Positions 29,124 to 36,921 of a DNA stretch of 64,000 bases are shown here, piece by piece. The position numbers and the translations under genes were made by a program. The stretch comes from Litorilinea aerophila (GTDB taxonomy: Bacteria > Chloroflexota > Anaerolineae > Caldilineales > Caldilineaceae). The notes beneath the pieces are model-generated. The model was not told where the DNA came from. It did not search any database and worked only from the letters and a program-made list of their open reading frames with translations. The stretch is from positions 124,001-188,000 of the forward strand of contig NZ_VIGC02000008.1 of NCBI RefSeq assembly GCF_006569185.2, read 5' to 3'. Position 1 is the first letter of the stretch. Each line of letters starts with the position of its first letter.

Positions 29124-29824
29124 TGGATACAGGTAAACACGCGTCCGTTCGCCAGGCCCATGGGCCCACTTCTCGGCAGGAGTGGCGCACGGTCTGTCGC
29201 CAGGTGGCCCGGCAGCGGGCCCTGCAGGAGGCACGTCGCGCCTGGCATCTGGATGGGGAACAGCCCGTGCCCTTCAACCACCGCTGGGAACATGTGCAGG
29301 AGGTGGTCGGGCTGGCCCTGCGGCTGGCTGCAGCCACCCACGCAGATGCGGACACGGTGGAGGCCGCGGCCTGGCTGCATGACATCTGTAAACTGGAAGC
29401 GGAGCACAGCGTTGCCGGCGCCCGGGAGGCGGAGGCCATCCTCCGGCAGACCGACTTCCCGGCAGAGAAGATCCCGTCCGTGGTGGCGGCCATCCGGCAG
29501 CACGAGGGGCTCTTTCGGTCGGCGGGCGCGCCGCCCCTTCAGCCCCTGGAGGCTGCCATCCTGTGGGATGCCGACAAGCTCTCCAAGCTGGGGGTCCACG
29601 CCCTGGCCTTCCAGTTGAGCACCCATCACGCCGCCGGCAAAAGCCTGGTGGAACGACGCCTGGACGTGGAACGTTTTGCCCAGACCGTGCTCCAGCGCAC
29701 GGTGGCCAACATGAACACAGAACCAGGCCGGCAGATGGCCGAGCGTCGCTACCAGGCCATGATGGCCGCGCTGGCCGCCTGGGCGGCAGAGGAGGCCGAA
29801 GCCGCGCCGGTGGCGCGCCAGTGA
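29123..29824 (+). CDS. HD domain phosphohydrolase
   Basis: A 233-residue HD-domain protein. Metal motifs: H-x in FNHRWEHVQEVV (first His), HD in AAWLHDICKLE, H in RQHEGLF, and D in LWDADKLSKLG. The pattern matches the YedJ/COG1418-type uncharacterised phosphohydrolases acting on nucleotides or cyclic nucleotides. It is coupled by a TAATG overlap to the metallophosphoesterase gene. The N-terminal 45 residues are charged and helical. RimO follows on the same strand after 54 bases. Confidence 0.85.
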   Translation: MDTGKHASVRQAHGPTSRQEWRTVCRQVARQRALQEARRAWHLDGEQPVPFNHRWEHVQEVVGLALRLAAATHADADTVEAAAWLHDICKLEAEHSVAGAREAEAILRQTDFPAEKIPSVVAAIRQHEGLFRSAGAPPLQPLEAAILWDADKLSKLGVHALAFQLSTHHAAGKSLVERRLDVERFAQTVLQRTVANMNTEPGRQMAERRYQAMMAALAAWAAEEAEAAPVARQ

Positions 29825-29878
29825 AGGAGCAAAACCGGTGAAGGAACCAGAACAGCGGAGACGCGGAGGAAAGGCGCT

Positions 29879-31303
29879 TTGAAATATCACCTGATCACCC
29901 TGGGATGTCCCAAGAACAAAGTCGACAGCGACGGCATGGAGATGCTGTTGCGGGGGGCGGACTTCGCCGCCACCGACTCTGCCCGGGATGCGGACGTCCT
30001 GATCGTCAACACCTGTGGCTTTCTGGAGGCGGCCAAGGAGGAATCCATCTCCGTCCTGAGCCAGCTGGCCCGGCGCAAACGGCGCAACCAGATCCTGATC
30101 GCGGCCGGCTGCCTGGCCCAGCGCAACGGCCAGGAAGTGCTGGCCCGGGTGCCCCGGGTGGACGGCCTGCTGGGTACCCGCCGCTGGATGGAGGTGGTCT
30201 CCCTCATCCAGCGCATCCGCAGCAACGGCCGGCGCCAGCTCCAGCGCTATGACCTGCTGGGGGAAGGGGAGTGGCCGGTGCCCGCCCTGCTGGACGATCC
30301 CGACAGCCCCTACCAGGCGCCCGTCCCCCGGCCCCCCGTGGCCGGCGGCAGCGCCTACCTGAAGATCTCCGACGGCTGCAACGCGCCCTGTGCCTTCTGC
30401 ACCATCCCCTCCTTCAAGGGCAAGCTGCGCAGCCGTCCCCTGGAAGCCCTGGTGGACGAGGCCAACGCCCTGGTGGCCGCCGGCGCCCGGGAGCTGGTGA
30501 TCGTGGCCCAGGACACCACCGACTATGGCCGGGACTGGGGCGAGCCCAACAGCCTGCCCCGCCTGCTCACGACCCTCTGCCAGCGCACCAGCCAGGAGCT
30601 GCGCTGGATTCGCCTCATGTACGCCTACCCGGGCCACGTGAGCGACGAGCTCATTGAGGTCATGGCCACCCAGCCCAAGATTGTCCCCTACCTGGACATG
30701 CCCCTCCAGCACGGCGACCCCCGTACCCTGCGACGTATGCGTCGCCCCAGTCGCCTGGAGATGGTCTACGACCACATCGAGAAGCTGCGGGCAGCCATGC
30801 CCGACATCGCCCTGCGCACCACCTTCATCGTGGGCTATCCGGGCGAGACCGAGGAAGAGTTCCAGGGGCTGCTGGACTTCGTGGAGGCCATCCAGTTTGA
30901 CAAGGTGGGCGCCTTCCGCTTCAGCCCGGAGCCGGGGACGCCGGCCGCCACCCTGCCCGACCCGGTGCCGGAGGAGGTGAAGGAGGAGCGCTACGCCCGC
31001 CTGATGGAGCTGCAACAGCCCATCAGCCTGCGCAAGAATCAGGCCCAGGTGGGCCGGCAGTTGACCATTCTGGTGGAAGGGGAAGGGGAGATTGCCGACA
31101 GCGGCGAGCCGCTGCTGCTGGGCCGCAGCTACCGGGACGCGCCCGAGGTGGACGGGTTGGTGCTGGTGCCGGGGGTGAAGGGGGTCCCGGCTGGGGAGAT
31201 GATCGATGTCTACATCAACGGCGCCATGGAGTACGACCTGGTGGGGGAACCGCTGGTGGTGGAGACCTTCTCCAGCACCCGGGATACCATTCAGCTGCTT
31301 TGA
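29879..31303 (+). CDS. rimO: Ribosomal protein uS12 (S12) methylthiotransferase
   Basis: A 474-residue radical SAM methylthiotransferase that adds a methylthio group to Asp of ribosomal protein S12. The N-terminal UPF0004 domain shows three cluster cysteines (LGCPKN, NTCGF, AGCLAQ). The radical SAM motif CNAPCAFC follows (near residue 167), then a TRAM domain (about residues 385-460). LGCPKNKVDSD and SFKGKLRSRP distinguish RimO from MiaB. The start is TTG 29879, with GGAGG 10 bases upstream; no ATG is available in front of the conserved KYHLITLGCPKN. The upstream bases (CAGCGGAGACGCGGAGG) resemble another common intergenic repeat. Confidence 0.95.
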   Translation: MKYHLITLGCPKNKVDSDGMEMLLRGADFAATDSARDADVLIVNTCGFLEAAKEESISVLSQLARRKRRNQILIAAGCLAQRNGQEVLARVPRVDGLLGTRRWMEVVSLIQRIRSNGRRQLQRYDLLGEGEWPVPALLDDPDSPYQAPVPRPPVAGGSAYLKISDGCNAPCAFCTIPSFKGKLRSRPLEALVDEANALVAAGARELVIVAQDTTDYGRDWGEPNSLPRLLTTLCQRTSQELRWIRLMYAYPGHVSDELIEVMATQPKIVPYLDMPLQHGDPRTLRRMRRPSRLEMVYDHIEKLRAAMPDIALRTTFIVGYPGETEEEFQGLLDFVEAIQFDKVGAFRFSPEPGTPAATLPDPVPEEVKEERYARLMELQQPISLRKNQAQVGRQLTILVEGEGEIADSGEPLLLGRSYRDAPEVDGLVLVPGVKGVPAGEMIDVYINGAMEYDLVGEPLVVETFSSTRDTIQLL

Positions 31304-31324
31304 CGGTCAGTTGCTTTGACGGCC

Positions 31325-31996
31325 TCAGCCGAACCAGCCCCGCCGCCTGCGCTGCTGCCGCTGGAGCTGCACCAGTTGGGCCACCTGCTGTTGCAGGGCC
31401 GCCACGGTGCTCTCCAGGGCACGCAGGCGGCTTTCCATCCGCTCTTTGCGCGTCTCTTCCCGCCGCTGATACTCGGCCAGAACCCGCTCCAACTCCAGCA
31501 TCCGTTCCCGCAGTTTGCGATTCTCGTCCTTCAGATTAAAATTGTCCTGGACGACGACGCCCAGCATGTCCCGCACGGCGGACTGGCCGTTGAGGACGGC
31601 CTGCTGGCTTCGGGCGATGGTGTTGAGCAGGTTGTTGACCGCTTCGGGAAGCTCCTGGGCGTCCACCGCCAGGCTGGCGACGGAGCGGGCGGGCAGGTTG
31701 GCCCCGTCCACCTGGAGGGGGGGCGTCAGGTAGCGGCTGATCTGTTCATCGTCGTAGCCCTGGGCCAGCAACTTCTGCACGGTCACCAGCGCGGCCACGT
31801 CGGCGCTGGTGAAGCGGGGCTCCTCCTCTTCGTCCACGCGCACGCCCAGGTACCGGGCGAAGCGGCGGCTCAAGCGCTGGAGGGTATCCGGCGAAAGGTG
31901 CAGGTGGCTGGCCACCTCGGCGAAGGTGAAAAACACCTGCTCCGGGATCGGCTCCTGGGGGATGGGTTCCTGGGAAGATCGGTTTTGTTCAACCAT
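31325..31996 (-). CDS. MerR-like HTH protein with long coiled coil
   Basis: A 223-residue protein. Residues about 22-90 form a MerR-type winged-helix region (FTFAEVASHLHLSPDTLQRLSRRF, RFTSADVAALVTVQKLLAQGYDDEQISRYL). Residues about 125-210 are a long coiled coil (NLKDENRKLRERMLELERVLAEY and Leu/Gln heptads), ending in an Arg-rich tail. This resembles MerR/DivIVA-like proteins without known effector. ATG 31996 was chosen; the open frame continues to 32062. It is convergent with rimO (21 bases between the stops) and lies downstream of the DUF1232 gene. Confidence 0.78.
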   Translation of the reverse strand: MVEQNRSSQEPIPQEPIPEQVFFTFAEVASHLHLSPDTLQRLSRRFARYLGVRVDEEEEPRFTSADVAALVTVQKLLAQGYDDEQISRYLTPPLQVDGANLPARSVASLAVDAQELPEAVNNLLNTIARSQQAVLNGQSAVRDMLGVVVQDNFNLKDENRKLRERMLELERVLAEYQRREETRKERMESRLRALESTVAALQQQVAQLVQLQRQQRRRRGWFG

Positions 31997-32183
31997 GGCC
32001 TTGAAACCCCGTGTGCAGGACGACTCCACGCTGCCGGACCGGCGCCGGCCGGACAGGCCCACGTCTGCCCGGCCCTGGGCAACGGAGCCCGATCAACCCG
32101 GGCGGAAACCCGGCGGAAACGCCCGCCGGAACGAAAAGTGAAAGCGGCCGGATTTCCGCCCCGGTGTGTATGCCAGATCGGAC

Positions 32184-32525
32184 TCAGTCTTCCACCACGC
32201 GCCAGGTGGTATCGACCGTATCGGAGTCGTCGTCCGGGTAGGTCGGTCTGGAGCGGTTGCCGTAATAGGCGCGATAGAGGGCATCGGCGGGGGCCATCTG
32301 CACAAACAGCCGGGCGGCCAGGATCAAGAGGGCCAGGTCGTCAAAGGGCATGCCCGGCAACAGGTCGATGGGGGAAAGCCAGTAGACCATGGCCAACACG
32401 GGCAACAGCAGCTTCAACATGGTCGGCACCGCCGGGTCCCACAGTAAGCGCCAGGCCACGCCCAGATCCCGTAAAATGGCTGTCAGATTCCAACCGCCGG
32501 AACGAAAACTCGGATTGCTGCGCAT
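32184..32525 (-). CDS. DUF1232 (YkvA-like) membrane-associated protein
   Basis: A 113-residue protein with the DUF1232 signature: a hydrophobic helix (LKLLLPVLAMVYWL) leading into SPIDLLPGMPFDDLALLILA. Function is unknown. ATG 32525 has AAGGAG 9 bases upstream, and a strong promoter precedes it. The MerR-like gene follows on the same strand. Confidence 0.88.
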   Translation of the reverse strand: MRSNPSFRSGGWNLTAILRDLGVAWRLLWDPAVPTMLKLLLPVLAMVYWLSPIDLLPGMPFDDLALLILAARLFVQMAPADALYRAYYGNRSRPTYPDDDSDTVDTTWRVVED

Positions 32526-32562
32526 GGTGGTTGTCTCCTTATCAAATCTTTGGACTGAATTC

Positions 32563-32591
32563 AGTATAGCCAATATTCAAACGGCTGACAA
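32563..32591 (-). promoter_or_regulatory. Sigma-70 promoter for the DUF1232 gene
   Basis: On the minus strand TTGTCA (32586-32591) and TATACT (32563-32568) have a 17-base spacer. The start codon is about 38 bases downstream. Confidence 0.7.
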
Positions 32592-32643
32592 CTGAGCGTT
32601 CCATTCGCCCTTCATCTCACAATTTGCCTGACCCTTTCTGCCC

Positions 32644-34164
32644 ATGCCTACCACCACCCAGATGTTGGCCAACTATCCAGACATCCTCCTCTACGCCCTG
32701 GCGGAGCTGCGGGGGGCGCTGCTGGATGCGGCCGAGACCCGGGAGCAGAAGATCGAGCTGCTGGCCGCCCAGGTCACCGACCCCACCTCGGTCCAGATGG
32801 CCTACGAGGAAGTGGTGGAGTATGCCGCCGAAAGCAAGGAGGCCATCGAAACCTTGCTGAAGGAGAGCGGCGAGATGGTGGAGGCCCAGTTCTGCCGCCA
32901 GTATGGCAGCATCCGCCAGATGGGGCCGGCCAAGCTGGAGCGGGAGATGCCCTGGCTCTACCCCCAGAACGTGGCCGAGCTCCTCTACTACTACGGGCTC
33001 ATCGGCCGGGGCTTCAAAGGCACCGGCCAGAACGCCCATACCATCATCTACGTACCTTCCGACGTGGTGCCCTGGCTCCCCCATCCCCAGAACCCCGCCC
33101 AACAGGACGGGCTCCCGGTCCAGCCGGTGCCGCCGCCTCCCCAGTCCCGCACCCTCCTGGCCGACGACAGCTTCCTGGAGGACATGGGCTCTTTCCTGGG
33201 CTTCCTCCACACCGAGGGGCTGGGCCTGACGGCCGAGGGCCCGGATCCCGCTGACATCGACCGGTTTGTGGGGCGCCTGTTGGTGCCCTTTAGCGCCGAT
33301 GTGCCGGACCTGAACATTCGGCTGGCCCTGTTGTTGCACCTGGCCAACCGGCTGGGCTGGCTACGCCGGGGCGAAGATGGCCGCGTCCACCTCACGGGCA
33401 ACCGGGTGCGGGCCTTTTTGGAAGGTACCCGGGCCGAGCAGCGGCAGGCCCTGTGGGAAGCCTGGCGCACCTCCCCCGAGTGGAACGACCTCTGCCGGAC
33501 GCCCGGGCTGGAGTGTACCGAGACGGGCAACTGGCGCAACGACCCCTGCCAGACCCGGGAGGCGGTGCTGCGGCTGCTGGCCCTCCTGCAGCCGGGCGCC
33601 TGGTACAGCCAGGCCACGGTCATTGAGGCCATTCGCCAGGTGGAGCCGGACTTCCAGCGGCCCACGGGCAACTACGACACCTGGTACATCCGCAGTACCG
33701 ATACGCAGGAGTTCTTGAAAGGTTTCGAGCAGTGGGATCGGGTGGAAGGGGCGCTGCTGCGGTTTCTCTTCCGGGGTCCGCTCCACTGGCTCCACGTGTT
33801 GGACCTGGCCGAACCTTCGGCCGGCGACGACCTGTTGATCTCCCTGAACCCCTGGGGCGCCCGCTGGTTGGGCCTGGACGTCCCCCAGCCCCACGAACCG
33901 CCCCGCCATCCCCTGACCGTGGGGGAGGACTTCCGCATCACCCTGCCCCTGGGCACGCCCCTGCTGGACCGCTTTCGGGTGGAGCGGTTTGCCAACTGGG
34001 AGGCCAGCTACCCCCAGTTCGTCTACCAGATCACCCAGCGCAGCCTCAAACGGGCAGCGGCCGAAGGCATCCACACCGGCCAGATCCTCCAATTCCTGCG
34101 CAGCCGCAGCCGCACCCTGCCGGAGCGGGTCGTCCAGGCGCTGGAGCGCTTTCAGGGGCGGTGA
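32644..34164 (+). CDS. Protein with XPB/Ssl2 helicase-C-like (Helicase_C_3) C-terminus, helicase motifs absent
   Basis: A 506-residue protein. The C-terminal 90 residues (FRITLPLGTPLLDRFRVERFANW, YQITQRSLKRAAAEGI, ILQFLRSRSRTLPERVVQALERF) look like the helicase-associated domain found at the N-terminus of bacterial XPB-like helicases. No Walker A/B or DEAD-like motif is seen anywhere, so it is not a helicase by itself. Residues 1-150 contain LLYALAELRGALLDAAE and a winged-helix-like ELLYYYGLIGRGFKG. It may act as a DNA-binding accessory protein. ATG 32644 has no clear ribosome binding site. It is divergent from DUF1232 and followed by a hairpin-rich gap. Confidence 0.7.
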   Translation: MPTTTQMLANYPDILLYALAELRGALLDAAETREQKIELLAAQVTDPTSVQMAYEEVVEYAAESKEAIETLLKESGEMVEAQFCRQYGSIRQMGPAKLEREMPWLYPQNVAELLYYYGLIGRGFKGTGQNAHTIIYVPSDVVPWLPHPQNPAQQDGLPVQPVPPPPQSRTLLADDSFLEDMGSFLGFLHTEGLGLTAEGPDPADIDRFVGRLLVPFSADVPDLNIRLALLLHLANRLGWLRRGEDGRVHLTGNRVRAFLEGTRAEQRQALWEAWRTSPEWNDLCRTPGLECTETGNWRNDPCQTREAVLRLLALLQPGAWYSQATVIEAIRQVEPDFQRPTGNYDTWYIRSTDTQEFLKGFEQWDRVEGALLRFLFRGPLHWLHVLDLAEPSAGDDLLISLNPWGARWLGLDVPQPHEPPRHPLTVGEDFRITLPLGTPLLDRFRVERFANWEASYPQFVYQITQRSLKRAAAEGIHTGQILQFLRSRSRTLPERVVQALERFQGR

Positions 34165-34242
34165 GGGATCCTCGTAAATGGTGCACAATTCCAGCTTGTG
34201 TTTGTGTAGATGAAGCACTGCATGAAACCATGGCCGGCCTTG

Positions 34243-34370
34243 GGCCGATGATTTCAATCATCGGCCGACACATCCCAAGTGCGTTGAAACGCACTCCACG
34301 GCGCGGATTGTACCCGGCTTAAATCCGCTTTCCACGGATTTTCTGCTCCAGCGAGGCATTTCTATGCCTC
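34243..34370. other. Cluster of four small perfect hairpins
   Basis: Four stems follow one another: GGCCGATGAT-TTCA-ATCATCGGCC (34243-34266), AGTGCGTT-GA-AACGCACT (34278-34295), AAATCCG/CGGATTT (34321-34341) and GAGGCAT-TTCT-ATGCCTC (34353-34370). Their centres are about 32, 45 and 31 bases apart. The cluster lies between the XPB-C-like gene and sodA. No open frame spans it. It could be an mRNA-end structure, a noncoding RNA or the remains of a hairpin-type mobile element. Confidence 0.5.
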
Positions 34371-34441
34371 CTCATCGGGCGGATGGATGTGCCACGGTTG
34401 AATGTGGCCCTACCTCGAGTGGCCGGGGGTGTTGGCGCCCC

Positions 34442-34472
34442 AAAAAAAAGGACCGGCCAGGTCGGCCGGTCC
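34442..34472 (-). terminator. Rho-independent terminator of the superoxide dismutase gene
   Basis: On the minus strand GGACCGGCC/GGCCGGTCC forms a 9-bp stem with a 5-base loop, followed by eight T residues (34442-34449). It lies about 40 bases after the stop codon. Confidence 0.9.
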
Positions 34473-34512
34473 TCCTTGGGTTTCGTCCTGCGTCGGGGCG
34501 GATGGTTCGCCC

Positions 34513-35124
34513 TTACTTCTTGGCGGCTGCGTAGTTCTTGGCCACCGCATCCCAGTTGACCACGTTCCACCAGGCCGCGATGTAGTCCGGCCGGCGGTTC
34601 TGGTAGTGCAGGTAGTAGGCGTGCTCCCACACGTCCAACCCCAGGATGGGCGTGTCACCATCCATGTAGGGGCTGTCCTGGTTGGCGGTGCTGTAGACGG
34701 CCAGGCTGCCATCGGGCTTGACCACCAGCCAGGCCCAGCCGCTGCCGAAGCGGGTGGCCGCCGCGGTGCTGAACTGCTCCTTGAAGGCGGCGAAGCTGCC
34801 AAAGGCCTTGTTGATGGCATCGGCCAGCTCCCCGCTGGGCTCGCCGCCCCCGTTGGGGCTCATAATCTCCCAGAAGAGGTTGTGGTTGGCGTAGCCGCCC
34901 CCGTTGTTGCGGACCGTGGTGCGGATGTTCTCGGGGATCTGATTGATATTCCGCAGGATCTCCTCGATGCTCTTGTTCTCCCACTCCGTCCCCGCGATGG
35001 CGTTGTTCAGGTTGTTCGTGTAGGCACCATGGTGCTTGTCGTGGTGAATCTCCATGGTGCGGGCGTCGATGTGGGGTTCCAATGCGTTGGTGGGGTATGG
35101 GAGATCGGGCAGTTGAAAAGCCAT
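34513..35124 (-). CDS. sodA: Superoxide dismutase (Fe/Mn family)
   Basis: A 203-residue Fe/Mn superoxide dismutase converting superoxide to oxygen and peroxide. Metal ligands: H27, H81, D164, H168 ([24 protein letters not shown]). Tyr35 is in [18 protein letters not shown] and the MSPNGGGEP pattern are more Mn-like, but metal choice cannot be fixed by eye. No signal peptide is present, so it is cytoplasmic. ATG 35124 follows AAGGAGGACTATC. An extended -10 about 215 bases upstream and a strong terminator downstream make it a single-gene unit. Confidence 0.97.
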   Translation of the reverse strand: MAFQLPDLPYPTNALEPHIDARTMEIHHDKHHGAYTNNLNNAIAGTEWENKSIEEILRNINQIPENIRTTVRNNGGGYANHNLFWEIMSPNGGGEPSGELADAINKAFGSFAAFKEQFSTAAATRFGSGWAWLVVKPDGSLAVYSTANQDSPYMDGDTPILGLDVWEHAYYLHYQNRRPDYIAAWWNVVNWDAVAKNYAAAKK

Positions 35125-35336
35125 GATAGTCCTCCTTACTGGTGAATGGATCGAATGAGCCTGATAAGCGGTCCTAAAGACACAGGACACGTGGTAATGG
35201 CAGAAAAGGCAGGGGAACCCGCCGTCGCCCGTCCAGGCCAGGTAGACAGCGCCCTCACGACGGAGGGGGTACAGATGCGCCCCCGGGGACGCTGGCGGGC
35301 ATGCCCACTGCGCCCTTTCGCTTATCAACAGAATCA

Positions 35337-35345
35337 ATTATACCA
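35337..35345 (-). promoter_or_regulatory. Extended -10 promoter for sodA
   Basis: On the minus strand TGG-TATAAT (hexamer 35337-35342) is a consensus extended -10. It predicts a leader of about 205 bases before ATG 35124. No well-spaced -35 is seen. Nothing else was recognised in the 35125-35466 gap. Confidence 0.55.
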
Positions 35346-35466
35346 CCTGAACGGACTCCAGGCCGTAAAACAGTATACAAACTGGAAAGGTTCCCGTCAA
35401 AGGCCTGGGCCTTGACCACCCAATGCCTGTGTCCGTCCGCCTCGGACCACGCCGGTGGCCCCGGCT

Positions 35467-36546
35467 TCACTCGGGCAGCAGGGTGATGAGGGTGACCTGG
35501 GGGCGGGCCCCCAGCCGTACGGGGATGCCCTCGCCCACGCCCCGAGTGATGTAGACGTGGGTCTTGCCCCGTTGCAGGTAGCCGGATACCTGGTGGCGGG
35601 AGAGGTGCAGGGACTGGGTGTGGGCAGCGCCCAGCCAGGGCAGCACAATCTGCCCGCCATGGGTATGCCCGGCCAGGATCACGTCCGCCCGGGCGCTTTC
35701 GGGATCGACCAGGATGTCCGGGTTATGACTCAGCAACAGGACGGGCGCGTCGTCCGGGATGCCGCCAAGGGCCTGCCGCAGGTCCGGCTTGCCTTCCACC
35801 ACGTCGTCCACGCCCGCGATGTAGAGATCCACGCCATCCGCCCGGCCCACGTGGTGGGTCAGGTGGACGAAGCGGTTGTGGAGGACATGGATGTTGCGGG
35901 AAGCCAGCACCTGTTCCAGCCGGGAGACGTCGTTGCGCCCGCTCCGCTTCATGTCCAGGGGCGTGTCCAGGAAGAAGCGCCCGAAGCGCACCAGCTCTTC
36001 CACCGACGCCAGGGCCCGGTGGCGGCGGCGACCTTCGTGGCCGTTGCGCTGGATGGCCGCACAGTAGTTCTGCCAGCTCTGGCTGAGCAGGGTACGGTGG
36101 CTGTAGCGGCTGTAGTCGTGGTTGCCGAAGACGGCGTATCCCCCCAGCCGCGGGGGCGGCAGCCGATCCAGCAGGTCCATCAGGTTGGGCAGGCCGTTGT
36201 CGTGGTGCAGGAAGTCCCCGGTATGCACGAAGAGGTCATATTCCAGGCCTCGGCAGAGGCGCTGGATGCTCTCGGTTTTGGCCTGCTCCCGCCAGTTGCG
36301 CCCCTGGTAGTGGGTGTCGGAGATGTGTAGGATGCGGAGGCCCTGCCTGGGCAGGCGGTTTTGGGTGCCCGGCAGGCGAATGGTCAGCCGGTCCAGCCGC
36401 ACATGGAGCGGCTCGTGGAAGAGGGCGTAGCTGGCCACGCCCGCGCCTAGCCCGGCCAGGATCCCCACGCCGTTCCAAAGCTGCTGACGAAAGCGCGCGT
36501 CCTGCCAGAGGGCAGGTAGCTGACGTGCCAAAGTTCCCAAGGTCAT
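35467..36546 (-). CDS. Membrane-anchored metallophosphoesterase (YkuE-like)
   Basis: A 359-residue calcineurin-like phosphoesterase with an N-terminal membrane segment (about residues 25-43, GVGILAGLGAGVASYALF). All five motifs are canonical: SDTHYQ, TGDFLHHD, FGNHDYS, LLSHNPD, AGHTHGGQI. The family (YkuE/YaeI) acts on phospholipid-type substrates such as UDP-2,3-diacylglucosamine-like pyrophosphates or other phosphodiesters; the exact substrate is unknown. ATG 36546 has ACGGAGAAG upstream. It is a stand-alone gene, divergent from transketolase. Confidence 0.9.
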   Translation of the reverse strand: MTLGTLARQLPALWQDARFRQQLWNGVGILAGLGAGVASYALFHEPLHVRLDRLTIRLPGTQNRLPRQGLRILHISDTHYQGRNWREQAKTESIQRLCRGLEYDLFVHTGDFLHHDNGLPNLMDLLDRLPPPRLGGYAVFGNHDYSRYSHRTLLSQSWQNYCAAIQRNGHEGRRRHRALASVEELVRFGRFFLDTPLDMKRSGRNDVSRLEQVLASRNIHVLHNRFVHLTHHVGRADGVDLYIAGVDDVVEGKPDLRQALGGIPDDAPVLLLSHNPDILVDPESARADVILAGHTHGGQIVLPWLGAAHTQSLHLSRHQVSGYLQRGKTHVYITRGVGEGIPVRLGARPQVTLITLLPE

Positions 36547-36716
36547 GGTCTTCTCCGTCGCTCAAAGTTCAGGTCATCAGACTCTGGGACCAGCCCAGAC
36601 CCTGGACACGACCCAAGGGAAGATGGTACAGCAAAAGCCGGGCAGCGCCAAATATGTCCGCTCGGGACAGGAACGGAGGTGGCTCCCCGGGCGCAGGCCC
36701 ATGGACAGGTGTCAAG

Positions 36717-36745
36717 TTGACAATACCCTGCGAACGGGCGAAAAT
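36717..36745 (+). promoter_or_regulatory. Candidate sigma-70 promoter in the gap before transketolase
   Basis: TTGACA (36717-36722, consensus) is followed after 17 bases by GAAAAT (36740-36745), a poor -10. It would give a leader of about 170 bases. Nothing else was recognised in the 375-base gap 36547-36921. Confidence 0.35.
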
Positions 36746-36921
36746 GTAGGCCAGTTTGGGCCTGCCCGGCCCCGGGACGAACGGCCATCGGCGCCAGGTG
36801 GCATCCTGGCTTGCTCCGCCAATCTGGTTTTTTCGGATTCGTAGATGCCCACCGCGCGCTTCGGATAGATGTTGCTGTCGTGTCACGCTCTCACCTGAAT
36901 TCAAGCTGAGGATAAACCATC

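Noticed and set aside
29081-31015. 644-residue minus-strand frame over the HD and rimO genes
   Set aside because: Shadow frame; both sense genes are well supported.
31316-32569. 417-residue plus-strand frame over the MerR-like and DUF1232 genes
   Set aside because: Both minus-strand genes have family motifs; DUF1232 also has a clear promoter.
34243-34370. CRISPR array
   Set aside because: The four palindromes differ in sequence and there are no identical repeats or regular spacers.
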